Shown: positions 1 through 13,267 of the stretch, one piece after another
Layout of the letters: every line of letters begins with the position of its first letter
How positions within the stretch are numbered: the first letter of the stretch is position 1
NCBI GenBank assembly: GCA_945910005.1
Contig: OX246745.1
Coordinates: forward strand, 11,278,436-11,342,435
From: Isoperla grammatica
Taxonomy: Eukaryota; Arthropoda; Insecta; Plecoptera; Perlodidae
Reading direction: 5' to 3'
DNA length: 64,000 bases
Made by a program: the position numbers and the translations under genes
The notes under the pieces: generated by a model
The model's database searches: none
The model's input: the letters and a program-made list of their open reading frames with translations, nothing else
What the model was told of the DNA's origin: nothing

Positions 1-275
1 TGGAGGATTGGAGGGTTCGAAAGCTTGTGTAACAGCTTCGTTCTTCTCGGCAGTCCAGGTTAGTGGAGAAACCTATATGACTGGTCAAAGTTACACCGGC
101 CTTTCGGATGGGACGTAAAGCCGATGGTCCTCTTGGTACTTTTCGAGGAGTAGGCTACGTGCCGGTACCAGGCTTCCCCTCCTCCCTTCCTCATTATCAT
201 TCATCAATCATCCCTCATCAGGCTAAGAGGACATTGTGCCCTACACTGGCCTTTATTGCAATTAAATAAATAAAT
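1..275 (+). mobile_element. 3' end of a LINE-like retroelement
   Basis: CTTTCGGATGGGACGTAAAG-type motif, common near 3' ends of RTE-like LINEs, followed by CATTATCATTCATCAATC and an (AAAT)n tail at 258-275. The element is cut by the window edge and no reverse-transcriptase frame is visible. Confidence 0.45.
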
Positions 276-3200
276 AGGTATGTATATAGAGTATATATAC
301 ATTATATACCTACAAAATAATTTAACGACACATCTGCACTTTTTAAAACGGTAATATGCGGATTGCTGTATTCAATGTTCTATAGTTCATACCACATCAA
401 CTTCCAACCCTGATCCACCATAAGGACAATGCCTAGCTTGGGGGGTTTAACCCATGAACAAGGTTGGTTCTTTAGGAGGTACAGGGTTTATGGTAAGAAG
501 ACCGGGGATTCATACAGAGCGTTTGGAAGAAAACGCGATTGGATTTAATTATTGAATCATAACACTATAATTAAGCAGACGAGAAATATTTATTGGAATT
601 ACGATCGGCAGTATTTTATTTAACAATGCAAAGATGCCCTACTAACGTACTTATTTGACAAAAAGTGCCTTGTATCTTTGTATCTGAACAAATTCTATAC
701 AGGTACATTATAAATGGATCCAGATACTGGTATGTGCAATAAATGATATGAATTGAGGACCCTCGGTATAGGTAAAGGTACACACAATGTATATCTACTC
801 TACCACACTGCTGAGTAGTCAAACCGCAAATAAGTTGCCTCCACTACTGGGTCAATTTCGACATTTTTTATAAATTCATATTATGCACTCTATAAAAGTG
901 GGCACCCTTTACCTCTTTATAAAGTATCGCCCTTTATAAAGTATCGCCCATGGCTGGGAGTGAGAAAGACCATGCACGTGCAACAGAGAAGTATGTGATA
1001 ATGATAGTGATAATGGCACACTCAAACCCACGACCTATTCAGAAGATCAGCGGGGGAGCATGATAACATCGTTGGGATATAATCACCAGTGCATTCAGGC
1101 TCTAGCGAACAGAAGTTCATCAGGTTAATCATCGCAGTTGGAAGGACGGATGATTTGATTGCACCAATTAGCGCGATCAAGTGTCGGTACGCTGTCTGTC
1201 GTGTCGGAAACACTCGGGATCGTTCGGAATCGGATGGTGGGAGGGGAGGGGAGGGGTGTCATAAGCCGAATGACGGTAAAAAACTCAATGCGACACCTTC
1301 TGCATCGGCGAGAAATATTATTAGATCATTGAATAAACGCACTGGACCAACGAGGCCCACTCAAATAAAGACATTCGTTCAAGACGCCAGATCACACCGT
1401 CGAGGCATTGAGGTTTTAATAAAAAAATAAAAAAAATCTTCAAGTTTTGTATGCTGATGTCGTGACATAAACTTGATTCGCTGATTATTGGCAATAATGG
1501 CCCGATCGCAATCGAGTATCAGTGGCCCTACTATAATGTAAATCTAGAGGACCTTGTATGGAGAACGTCAAATGTGTACTTGACGCGTGCACACCCTATA
1601 TTTGTTAGTGGGTGCAAAATGCAAATATACGTTTGGGGGCGGTCGTAATATTAGCGTTGGCGTTTGAATACTAGCATTTTGGGACTGCTACGAAACACTA
1701 ATCACTCTTATTGGTTTTGATCAAACTTGGGCCTCTGCCCTGAAGATGCATCACCACATTGGTAGCTACTATGACACCTTAGTTTGCACCCAGGTATAAA
1801 GCTCCAACCACAATTGCCGACATCGTGATTCGTGATCGTATTCGGGATCGGGATCGCAATCGTACATTTACTCATCCTAAATCATTACGACATAATACGA
1901 TTTTATTTTGAACAGCGCCATAAGATTGTCCACTTATCAGATCCGTCGCACATCACCGGTGTCGTCATACTTTGTTTTAAGTAACGTTATCGAAACGTAA
2001 TTTTGTAAAACATTGTTGTTCATATTTAAATTAATATTCTAAAAATGTTAAAAATTTAAAAATTTAAAAAATCACATTTAGAGTCTACCCACTTAGAAAC
2101 AAGACTGATTTTCAGTGAGGGGACTTGAATTTCAAGCGACTAAACCAACCCTATAGGTTCCGAACATCATCGAGAACTGTTGCATATGGGAAACGTTGCA
2201 GTTGCAGACGATAACAAACAATTACACCACCTAATGTGCACGACAGACTTTACATACGCGAATAAACCAAACCTGGATTGTTTCCAACCCATGAATGACT
2301 AGCGTGGGCGTAAAAGCCATTCACATGCAAACATTGCACCGGGGTGTGCCCCAGCTTTGATACAGTTATAATGTATGCACAGCAGAGCATGGGCTAAGCT
2401 GCTAAGCTCATAGCCGTAACGCAATCAACTGCAATTGTAACGATCTGTTATGCACGTATCAACGTATTCGAGCCATCTCTAATTATTGTAGGACTACAAC
2501 ACACCAACAAACTAATTTAACTAATAACTATTCGAAGTAGGCGTATTGGCTTTGATACAATTGTACGGGTAAACTACAGACTGTAAACTGTAATTTAATA
2601 ACAGATAGCAGTTTACCAATGCATTGGCCAGACATGTTTGCCCCCAATCGGGATCATTTTCAACTCCACAAGTTTGATATTTCAAATACGCCACAGGGGG
2701 GAAATTGAATGTATTATATATAGTCTTCAATTCTGACTATATAGAATTCGGTTATGTGCAATATTTATAAAACCGCACACAATGAAAGTTTCGTATGGTT
2801 GTTATTTTGAGAAAGAAATAGTTGGAATCTTGAATTAGTGGCCAAAATAATTTTCAAAATGGTTACAATATTTGAAACCACAGCTGGCGTGTCAACCATA
2901 TATTTTTTTTCAATATTATGTGATTTCTGAAACAAATAATTTAAACAAACGTACACATCTAACAACTTTTGATATCGGGATATCTCTTGATCCAAGTGAA
3001 AAAACAAAAAAACAACAGGCAAACAAACTTAGCCATGCAATATAACGTGTTCCTTTCTATTATACATGTTCAAAGTCGGCTCAGAAGTTTGCCCGCAAGC
3101 AAGTACAGTCAATGACTTCAAATTTAGAAACCTATAATTAATATCTGAGTCTTCAATAAACAAATTATGACTACATGTAGGTGTAAAGCCTGCCATTGTA

Positions 3201-4840
3201 ATAAAAACTCGTTATAAATATTCATTAAAACTCGTAATATAACCAAAGATTAGACAGTCTAATCTTTGATATAACCACGAAATGTTTTATAGCTATATCC
3301 CATCAATTCAATAGCCTATACTTAAGTTAATATTTATAACATATTGAAATAACATGGAACGCTGCCAAATTAGAAACAAACACAATTATTCTGAGCATGC
3401 GCAAAAGTAACTTGTTAATAGATTTCTCAAACCTGGCCGCAGAACATTCCAGTCGTACGCAATACCATGTGTACACAGTCACGTGGGTGGAATACTCGGA
3501 AGACCTCGAAGTCCCACACACAATCGTGGAAATGCTTACGTTTTATTGTTGAATATGCCTACGTAACATAGTTCCACAGCTGTTGGAGGTGGCTGCCCGC
3601 AATGGTAATAATACAAATGAAAACAATGGTGGCTTAGCGTCACCTTCCGCATAAAGTACCATTTATGGCAAGGCGAAGCGTTTAGATGCCATTTTTATAA
3701 TAAATCCAAAAACAAATAACCGTTTTAATTCGTAGTTGTAATTTGTTCAATGAATTATAAGGTCCGGTACATTAACTAGTTTTTTGTCAAGAACGTACGT
3801 AGACCTAACAGCAATACGTTAATTCAGGGGTTTTTACTTGGAATTTACGTCTCATATTTTGACAATGATAAGTGGGGATTAATATATATAATATATTGTG
3901 AAGATAATAATCGCCACTTGGTATTAACGCGAAGTTTCGAACCTTCAAAACCACGACGCATGAGTTACTTTTGATGGTTCCAAATACCACCGCAAAAACG
4001 TAACTGTGTAACTTTCATTTAAAGTTATCACAAGGTGTGACCGGGGGTGTGACCAAAAAGATTACTGAGTGATGTAATGTAACCATACATCCAGGGTTAC
4101 GCACGACCTTACTCTGCAACTCACCAAAGATTATGAAGGGCCTTCATAATCTTTTAACTCACTGTGGGTGTTTGCGAACTTTTTGAAGACTTCTGAGTGG
4201 GAAGTGCTTCGCTAAGAGGAATATCAATAACTTAAAAATATTGACTTAGTACTTGGTCATGCATGAGGTATGAGATAATTTGAAAAGGAAGTTGGGAATA
4301 TCGGATACTCTCAGCTCAGTATAAAAAACGCACATTTTCCTTTTTGTAATTTATGCCTCAAGAATGCTACTGGAAATCGAAAATCTGAGGGACTGATAAA
4401 TAATGAAATATTGTAATCAGTAGTGTAGTTATTTTTATACTGCCTGCCCAACCACCCACTGCCATTGAATAAGTCAGAATGTATCTTGCAAAAGTACATA
4501 GTAGTAAGTGTATATCTTGTATATTGCTTCATCATCACATATATGTAGAACCAATGTCACGAGCCGGTACAGATGTCCTTCATCTTCTGCCATCTTCAGT
4601 CATGGTCTAGATTAATTTAAATAATTGCATTATTAAAGATCTACAATAATGAACATATAATAAAAGGCAAAATCATTCAAGTTGTGTCATGTTAGACAAG
4701 AACGTGTGAGAAATGGATGCGTATAACGAACAATTATTATATTCATTGAATGTTGAAATGACGTTAGCAGAGAAGCATCGCATAAAATAGTAATTCAGAA
4801 TGAAGGTTTCCTCTGCTTCGTTTACAATTTCGTGATCTAC
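276..4840. other. No supported gene
   Basis: AT-rich sequence. The open frame at 1089-1430 has no splice partner or recognisable motif. Two short palindromes (3244-3268, 4127-4155) share a core; see findings. Confidence 0.6.
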
Positions 4841-5514
4841 CGATGCGAGTTCAGTCATTTTATTTCCGTGCATTGACGAACTTTTGAACGGCATGAATAA
4901 CGAGATGGAATCGAATGACGTAGCTGGTTGTCTTGAAAGATGCCCACTTGATGTACGTTTCTTTCTTACAGTCCTCAAGGTTTAATATAATAGCAGATAA
5001 TACCATACACGACCTGGGTGTTCTGTCGCAAAGATGCAACTGCAGCTGAGAGCTACAATGCAAGGTTGGTTCTTATTGTAGTTTATGGTAATTCAATTTT
5101 CACTTTGAAATACAGCATTCCTTGTGTCTGTTGCAGCAGGTGTGGAAATCTCAGAAGTCAACTGGAAACTAAACGCACAAAAGAGGACGGTTTTATTTGA
5201 CAAAGCGAGATGCGATTCCAGATTCCAGACCAGTAATCAGAATTGAAGGCAATGCTTCATAAAACCTGATCCGATCGCGTTGGCTGATTGCGTAGTTCAA
5301 AGCAGCAGTGGCATGTCCAGTTGACCACTAAATAAGGTAACAGGCTAAACTCCTAATGGTAGAAAGCGACATATACGTGCTTCGTGATTTGCTAGGAGCG
5401 TTGGCAAGAATAGCCAAATGCAGTACTCATATTTATTGCCAAGTGGCTGGTTATATTCTCAATTTTAAAACACCTTCAAACAATATCAATTACAATAGAT
5501 ACGTTATCTTGCAG

Positions 5515-5706
5515 GCGGTAATTCACGTAGATGATGTAGGATTTTCTTCCCACATACCGGTACAAGAAAAGGGACCCACTTTTCAGGCTCCACCCGAAAG
5601 TGACGCAACTACCCCCAAAAGACATCGTGGTCTTCTCAACAAACTAAACACAATCCTCGACACATTTATATACAATACACAAAGTGAAATGAAGAATATT
5701 CCATAA
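5515..5706 (+). CDS. Possible terminal coding exon on plus strand (unrecognised)
   Basis: A strong acceptor ACGTTATCTTGCAG opens a 63-codon frame from 5515: AVIHVDDVGFSSHIPVQEKG, then a Pro/Thr-rich piece and LLNKLNTILDTFIYNTQSEM ending at TAA (5704-5706). Codon first positions are purine-rich. The same frame is open back to an ATG at 5356, so an intronless 116-codon ORF is also possible. Coding-like patches at 4849-4942 (IDELLNGMNNEMESNDVAG) and 5145-5255 (GVEISEVNWKLNAQKRTVLF) lie just upstream on the same strand but I could not join them with consistent phases. This may be a small gene or decayed transposon coding sequence. Confidence 0.3.
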   Translation, partial: AVIHVDDVGFSSHIPVQEKGPTFQAPPESDATTPKRHRGLLNKLNTILDTFIYNTQSEMKNIP

Positions 5707-8217
5707 AGAACTGACTTTTAGAAACTTCGTGATGAATATTTGCCATGCTTATTTTAAATAATAACTGGGACTTGAAGAGGGGGGGGGGGGGAGACAGATT
5801 AAAAACCTGCATTAAACTAACAAAGCATCATACATTTTATAAATATCCAAACACCAATCTGACGGTGTGTGATAAAAATTTTGAAGTCAAACGTTTAAGT
5901 TACGCAAAATGGACGCATTGTTTTTTGGTGTTAGATTCTAATAAATAATTTATTAGAAATGGAAACGTATTATTTATAAAGCCGCAATTCAAATGAATAC
6001 AAACATCACGGACAATTCAAGTGTGTTAGGTTCATGTTGTTGTTAAATACAATGATACATAAAAGACTTGCAGATACTGGAAAACCACGCAAGTACGAGT
6101 ACAGACGAAAGTTTTGAGGAAAACTATTTATTTTAAATATATTTACAGTGCCAATTAAGTCTGATGTTCATATCTAAACGAAGTACTCACATTCCAATTT
6201 GCGAACAACAATGCAGACTGTAACTGAATACCATCGACTCAAATTTGTCCCAAAACATCAATAACCTTCAGTCTCCCCCCCCCCCCCCCCCCCGTTTTAA
6301 CAGTCAACCCCTCCATTAAAATTAACAGTTTTCCGGGTTGTCTCTTCGTAGATGGGTTGGATCGTCAGCCCTAGTGCTGACCTTCTGACGAGACTGAAAG
6401 CAGACGAGCCATGAGAAGGTCAGACGACGCGACGAGGTTTGGCTCAAAGACGCAACCACCCGGGAAATTATGTTCATAATTAAACAGTGCTGATCTTTGT
6501 ATTGTACATAACACTCTAGAGGCAAGAATGCAAATGTTAGGTAATATTTTTTTAAAGGGTTTCTAGAATATTTAAAAATATTATGACTAATGAATGAGAG
6601 AAGGTAAATATAACATAGAAAATTTGTTAAAAATGTGTCTAACATGCGGATTTGTTTGTGCAGAACTGTTTCAAAAGTGACCAGTTTTTTTTTGTGGCGA
6701 AAAATTCTTACAATATTATCTTAATTTCAAATCACATGTATTTAATTCATGAAAATAAAAAGTAAACATGAGTCTCTGTAGATCTGGTTTGCAATTGATA
6801 TTGTTTTTCTAATCGCCAACGCAACATAAAAATAATATTTGGGGATATTTTCTGTTTCTGTTTTTTGCGAGGATATCCATAGTCATATTTTAGTGCTTTT
6901 CTTTTAATATAAGGCCAGTCCCTGTTCATAATCATAAATCTCCTCGCAGATTAGAAGAACGAACGATAGCAACGTTATTGCGCGAACTGTGTTTTTCACA
7001 AGAGATTCGAGTTCAGTCCCATTCTTACACCCAAAAGCCGTCGATCAATCATTCAGGGTTAATCAACTTTCTCATTCTCAATATGCCCACTAAACACGTG
7101 CTTTTCACGAGGAAATCTTTTGATCTGCCACATCTGTTCCACGTAGGCATCTACAGCTTGCTATCGATCATAACAATGTGAAAGTGTTACAAAGGTATGG
7201 TGCAGCTTTAAGTACGGGCGTAGATCAACTACTGAAGAGATAGTAATCTAAACACTAGTCACCTATACTAATTAATTATGAATTAACAATGACTCGGTGT
7301 TAAAATGAGTGTTACCGCGTACTTATCTTGTACGAATAAATGCGCGAAAAGCGGTCACTACCTATGTCGATAATACATTCTAACTGCTCAAACAATTAAT
7401 TCATGTAATAGCACGTATACGGGAATGGGTCACATGCGTTCTAAAAAAAATCAATAGCCTACTTTCCAGCAATTAATAAAAGTGCTAAAAGTATAATTTT
7501 TAGAAAATGTATATGAATACGTTTGTTTTTCATCGTCGAATATTACGAAAGACGTGTCAGTTGGAACTGAATGCTTCTCACTTCTCATTGTGCGTTTATC
7601 AGTTTAATACTGGTCCATTATACTCTATGTTTTAGAAAAGTGGTATCAGTTGACTTCTGATGTATTTTGTTGTAATATAACATTAAAAAAATAGGATTCG
7701 TAATTTGCCCATTGTTTTGGGAAAACGGTAAAGTAGACAAAAATAAATAGGACAATTAATTATCCTATATCTTTAAAAACATACTAGATTGCTATACCCT
7801 GATCTACTATCTTACTACTCGTAGCCTACTTGTGTGACATGCCAGCAGTAATGTGCGCCATCACGACGGCATTGTATTCACAGTGGCGTAGGTATATAAT
7901 AGGTAACGCCCATTAGGCCCCCACAACTTATGGAGGTTGAGGGGGAGGCGGGTGGTCCATAACCCCAAACAATCATAATTCTCGTTGACGTAATATGAGG
8001 TGAGTATATCCATCATTGACATGAGTACGAAACACCACATTTTATTTGCTAAAACAATTAACACACATTGCACAGTTCATTGACGAATATTTTTGGTACT
8101 TTGGGGTGGGTACAGTGACGTGTTTTGGACGGTTATATTCGGAAGTAGTTGTGATGTTTTTAGTCAACTAATTTCTCTTGAACAAATAATAGGATTATTA
8201 TGAAATTTTAACTTCTT
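5707..8217. other. No supported gene
   Basis: Contains poly-G/C runs (5760-5771, 6276-6293) and AT-rich sequence only. Confidence 0.6.
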
Positions 8218-8398
8218 CCAGAGGGATGTCATATCTACGCATGGTGACAAGCCTGCTCAAAAATAATACACTCTATGCAAATAAATTACTTTCGTCGAAA
8301 ATGTTCGGCGAAATAATACGGAGAATCTGATAAAAATGGGTACATTATTTTTGAATAGGTTGGTGACAAATGCCATGCATAGATATGACATCCCTCTA
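8218..8398. mobile_element. Short MITE
   Basis: Inverted ends AGAGGGATGTCATATCTACG and AGATATGACATCCCTCT, internal CAAAAATAATACACTC mirrored by TACATTATTTTTG. Confidence 0.7.
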
Positions 8399-8646
8399 CA
8401 AGTAGGTAAATATTTATAATAATCCTACTATTAGTTTAAGAGTAGGCCTAATTAGTTGACGGCCAATACATCTGTAAAACTCCTACTGCCGAACCCGAAG
8501 ACAAATTCACTTTCTGAAAATAGTTGTGCCTCTCTTGCAAGCGGCGTGTCCATGTGGGAGGGGTGACAGCGCGGCAGGGGGCCGTGTCCACACTTGGCCC
8601 ACCAACACCTGCACGATACCCCCTCCTCCCCCCCCCCCCACAATTA

Positions 8647-8777
8647 CCTCTGCGCGAGTCTTTCAAGACAAGATTCCAGGTACTACCAAGATCCTCCAAG
8701 TCGGAGTGGCAAAAAAACACCAGTCTCGTCACGACTCGTGGTATATTGGTTTCTTCTTGCGCGATGAGCGATCCTGC
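8647..8777 (-). CDS. Possible isolated coding exon (unrecognised)
   Basis: On the minus strand an acceptor GACGCTGCAG and a donor CGCAGAG|GTAATTGT bound 131 bases reading SLIAQEETNIPRVVTRLVFF then CHSDLEDLGSTWNLVLKDSR, with high first-position G. It is phase 1 in, phase 1 out. The plus strand of the same bases is also open, and a poly-C tract at 8629-8639 abuts it, so it may be transposon-derived. No partner exons were found. Confidence 0.25.
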
Positions 8778-8825
8778 AGCGTCAATTGCAAGAATAGGCA
8801 ATATGAATTAAGTGTATCTATTTGA

Positions 8826-11279
8826 TTTCCAAATTGTATCTGTCCCACAGGTCTCTCAGTTTTGCATAGAAACTAATTGATACATTAGGTAAGTGATAAG
8901 TGAATTACCTACAGTAATGGAACTTGGAATAATCGACAAGTTATCCTCTGCAAAAATTAAAAAATTACAAAAACGAAATATGAAGGGTGGCTGGGCAGGA
9001 GGTTACGGGTTAGCGCACGGCTTCTCAAACTATGGGTCGTGACCCCGGTGGGGTCGCGAGAAATCAAACTCGCGACTCGCGAGCTTATGAAAAATATAGA
9101 ATCGAGCTCAGAAAATTTATCAAAACATGCATATATATATAACAGTTCAAAAAAGAGGCTCAGCAGGAAACTTCCTTACTCTTGCATCCGCTTATAAAAA
9201 TGTCAACACAGAAAGAAGCGATTCGTTGCAAGTATCGGCTACAAGAGACCATCTATTTCAGTGTCTATTTTAAAAACCACGCAAATAAAGTCCGACGGGG
9301 TCGCGAGATTTTTTTACCTGGAAATTTGGAGTCGCGGGAAAAACGATTGAGGGTTAGCGTCTGGTCCCTCCACTTGTTTAGACCAAGGTTCGCAGAATGT
9401 CGCCCGTGGACATTCCTTTAAACTCTACTAAAATCGAAGGGCAGACCACACTCTGCGGTCATTCATTACTCCATAGCCTGCAGATACACAGAGGTGTAAC
9501 GTGTACCCTAATTACCCTAACTGGGACAGGTATAGACCTAATGAAACAAATTGCTATGATGAAATACAAGTGACATACTGCACCATTCACTCAGTTATGT
9601 CTTATTTTGGTTGGCGACAGTGCCAAAGATATCAGAATAGATGTACGTATGAACGTATAACGTACGTATAATAATAATAATAATTTTTCGTAGGAATACC
9701 CGTTATAGGGTGCACACCAGCTTTATCTGATGTGCCCCTCTTCAGGTGACTATAACTAGGTTATTAGGGTGTTTGGATAGTTAGAAAGGAATGTCCGAGG
9801 GCTATTAGTAGGACTCAATCCCAGCATTCGCCTTTACGACTGAGGAAAACCTCGGAAAACACCTTCAGTCAGGACTGCCGGTGGCTGGAATCGAACCGGC
9901 GACCTCCCGAATTAGAGTCTCGCGTCTTACCGCTGAGCCACCTCTATCTAACGTAGGTATAGATGAACGTAGGTTTAGATGTAGACCTTCACCTAGTACA
10001 TCTGTACGTAGGTATAGTGACGCATGATCGATATAGATCCAAATTCATGACCACCTTTTTCGTGGCGAACGTGCGTTTTTATGTAGGGCTATTTTATAGA
10101 ACTCAAATCCCTGCCCTCCCTCAATCTCATGAATGAAGACGTCTGGGAAGTCGAAAATAATCGTTCATTTGATCTCGTCTCGCACTCGTCGCTGAATTGG
10201 ACGAATCTAATGAACCGTCACTGAGCTCAACGTCACCTAATGACCATTAGAAGTGAAGACAATCGGACACACTTATATGTAGAGATGTTTGATTAGCGTT
10301 TTAGGTTTTAGATGCTAAATCGGTGCAAACGCGTATTTTTTAAAACGCTATGATAATTTTACAAAAATGAGGTGTTCCAATTGCTGTTGAGATTTAGTTA
10401 AGAATTGCATTTTATTGAGTTGAATTTAAATATTGACACATATTTTGCCATTAGAAGTGCAAGAAATCCTCTTGTATTGTAGATTTTGATGAAAAGAAAA
10501 AAATAGATGTACTACACAATGCTAAATTAAAAATAATTAATGGTAAATTTAAGGAAAATTAATGCTAAAAATACGTATTTCTACTTATATGTATTCAGCA
10601 TTGAAATACATATTAGGCTATTTGTATGTGGGGGGGGGGGGGGGCGCAAACCGATGTCTTTTCGAAGGGCGCGGGGGGCGCCGGCCCCCTCTACCCCACC
10701 CATCACTAATTTCGAAGTGGCCAAACAGAACGGTTCCTTTCTTGTCAAGGAGTCCTTCGCATGTCAAGTTACTTTGTTTTTTAACAGTGAAACCTCGTTG
10801 AGTAATATTGAACCGCCAAGGTGAGATGGTTCGTACTGAACATTGAAGCGTATTACAGCGGCTTGGGTAATGTTTTGAAATAGCCATTCCACACCTTAGA
10901 AGTGAGATCAGACACCGTTTTAGCGACTGCAGCTGTGCAGGTGTTTTATGGAATACAGAGGCACACCGGTCATAAACCTACTTCTGCAGGACTAAAGCTG
11001 CACTTGGGTGAACGCACGCCGCCAATGCAGGACAAATGCGAAGATGATTAGGATACTTTTATTTTTTAAATCGTGAATGCATAATGCTGTAGACTTGAAA
11101 ATGGAAATTATAAACATAATTTTTAAATTCAATTACTCTTTATTGGTGAACTGTGTAACTAAATAGGGAAGCACATTCTCCAACCATCCAGGGCTGGAAA
11201 TGGGGGGTTACAACCCCTTGTCATAAAACCTAATACAAATCAAGATACAAAAAAATACTGAAACTGAAAATGCTGATAG
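8826..11279. other. No supported gene apart from one SINE
   Basis: A GGGTCGCGAG-type pair near 9031-9068 and 9298-9308 hints at an old transposon; poly-G at 10629-10644 with CG-rich sequence after it. Confidence 0.5.
9684..9949 (-). mobile_element. tRNA-derived SINE, near full length
   Basis: Minus-strand head GATAGAGGTGGCTCAGCGGT (A-box) and GCCGGTTCGATTCCAGCC (B-box), body TTTTCCTCAGTCGTAAAGGC, tail CCCTATAACGGGTATTCC then CGAAAAATTATTATTATT. Best reference copy in the window for this family. Confidence 0.85.
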
Positions 11280-11287
11280 CCTAAACT

Positions 11288-12484
11288 CAGTGCTTAATTT
11301 GTAATGGAGCGCGGGTATACGCAGTATACCCACCTATTTCCGTGGGTATACGCAGTATACCCACCTTTTTTCATGAATTATTAGGTACGCAACACTCACA
11401 TTTTGGCTAATATATATAAAAAACAAAAATAGTTTGTTGTATTGGGTATTTTTCCCTCACATGGTCATATTTCAAATTTACTTGAATACATCTATAACTC
11501 TAAAAAAACTTAGTACACTGTTATCTCTTGGTTTTACGTTTCTCCCAAATCAACCTCCGAACTTTATAAATAGAATCATCTCCGATTGTTATTGGCTGCA
11601 GGTTCCTCGTCAACCAGCCAGTAAGGGTTAGCAACGCGAGGGTGGTACAGTCGCTCTCGCTGCTGTGAGGGAAATGGCACAATCCGTAAAATATGATTTA
11701 CATGTTTGATTGATACAGCATTTCATTGCTATTTAATACTAAAGCGGTATCCTTTAACACTAAAAATTTGGCCCTGCATTATGTTTGATGGTCTGAAACG
11801 CGTTTTGAGGTGATATCTTGTCATAAAAATAAATACAACGGATAAACATTCAGGCGCGTAGGAAGGGGGGGGGGGGATGGGGGGAGATTCCCCCTCACAT
11901 TTCACACACACTCACCTAGTCACATCACACCCTCAAGACATATTTATTTAAGTCTAAAAATCGAGAAATAACTAATATAGCACACAAATTTTTCGCCTTC
12001 GGCGATAGTCCCCCGGCGGCTGGGGCTCGGCCCCAGACCCCAGAACTTGCTTGCGCTCACAATTCTCCCCCCACCACTTGAAAAAGAGTTCCTATACGCG
12101 CCTGTAAACCGTGTAAACATTTCTGCTATTGTTAGGTTGTTCCTCTTGGAATACAATTATTGCCAGGTTGACACATAAAATTACCGACTACTTCAATTAC
12201 TGATATTTCATAATATATGTATATATCTGCTTTTAATCATTTAATAGTAAACTTACAGTACAGTTAAAATAACGATTGTCTTTTGAAGACGAGTAAAATT
12301 GTATCAAATCCAACCCAAAACTCAAAACCCAATTCCAGATTACGAGCCCAAAAGCTGAATTGGTAAGCGGGTTGGGGGGGGGGGGGGTCAATTTCCCACC
12401 GAGAAATCAATTTTTATCACTAGCACATTTTAACATGAAACTATGATGCGTATACCCACCTTTTTTCTTACAAATTAACCACTG
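11288..12484. mobile_element. Non-autonomous hAT-type element with perfect 8-bp target duplication
   Basis: Ends CAGTGCTTAATTTGTAA and TTACAAATTAACCACTG are inverted repeats (one extra base), and the flanks CCTAAACT at 11280-11287 and 12485-12492 are identical, the 8-bp duplication of hAT insertion. Tandem GGGTATACGCAGTATACCCACC near the left end forms a hairpin. No transposase is visible. A second element (11851-12109) sits inside. Confidence 0.85.
11851..12109. mobile_element. MITE nested in the 11.3-12.5 kb element
   Basis: Termini CAGGCGCGTAGGAA and TTCCTATACGCGCCTG are inverted repeats. Flanks TAAACATT and TAAACCGT resemble a decayed 8-bp duplication. Internal poly-G and a CCCCGGC-rich stretch. 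Confidence 0.65.
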
Positions 12485-13080
12485 CCTAAACTATCCCACA
12501 AAACAAGATATCTATCAACCTACATAATCAGAAGCGAATGGGGAATCTAATAGATGATTTTGACATTTACCCCTCCCCCTCCCCCCCACTCTTGCCGCCC
12601 AATTCCACGAATAAGGTTAGACCACCCAATGTACTCCAATATACTATTGCATTGGGGGCAACTTCATAACTACTGTAAGCCCACAGAAACGTATCATAAT
12701 ATACTTTTTGTTTACCCTATTCTCATTTCCCTTTCCAATTTCCTCCTTTTTTCTCTCCATTAAATTGTTTCTATAACATTTCCTGGTTCTGTTTCTCTCA
12801 CCCTGTTTGTTCCTTTTTTGTGTAAGTATCTTACTTCTTTACACTTATGTTTATTTCTGGTATACATCATATTTTCTTTTTCATGTTTAAAGTTATAGAG
12901 TATTTTTTCAACTCATTTATTGTTATTGTTATTTCTTCAATAGTAGCCTACAGTAGTTTGTTTTGTTGCTTTGTTATTCTTGCTGTTTTATGACTTTCCA
13001 TTATCATTTGTACCCGTATACATAGTTATAGTTATTGTCCTCCTTTGTAAAACAGTTTTATAACTGAATAGTATTGGCAT

Positions 13081-13101
13081 TCAATAAATAAATAAATAGC
13101 C

Positions 13102-13152
<51 letters not shown>

Positions 13153-13157
13153 ACAAA

Positions 13158-13196
<39 letters not shown>

Positions 13197-13262
13197 ATGA
13201 ATGAATGAATGAATGAATGAATGAATGAATGAATGAATAAATAAATAAATAAATGAAATAAA
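13081..13262. repeat. (AAAT)n / (AATG)n microsatellite
   Basis: Mostly AAAT with an AATG block at 13196-13237. The preceding 300 bases are pyrimidine-rich and resemble 45.69-45.92 kb, possibly retroelement 3' tails. Confidence 0.95.
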
Positions 13263-13267
13263 TTCAT

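Noticed and set aside
1089..1430. 113-codon plus-strand ORF
   Set aside because: Low-complexity Gly/Arg piece from a GGGGA-rich run, no splice partner, no conserved-looking motif.
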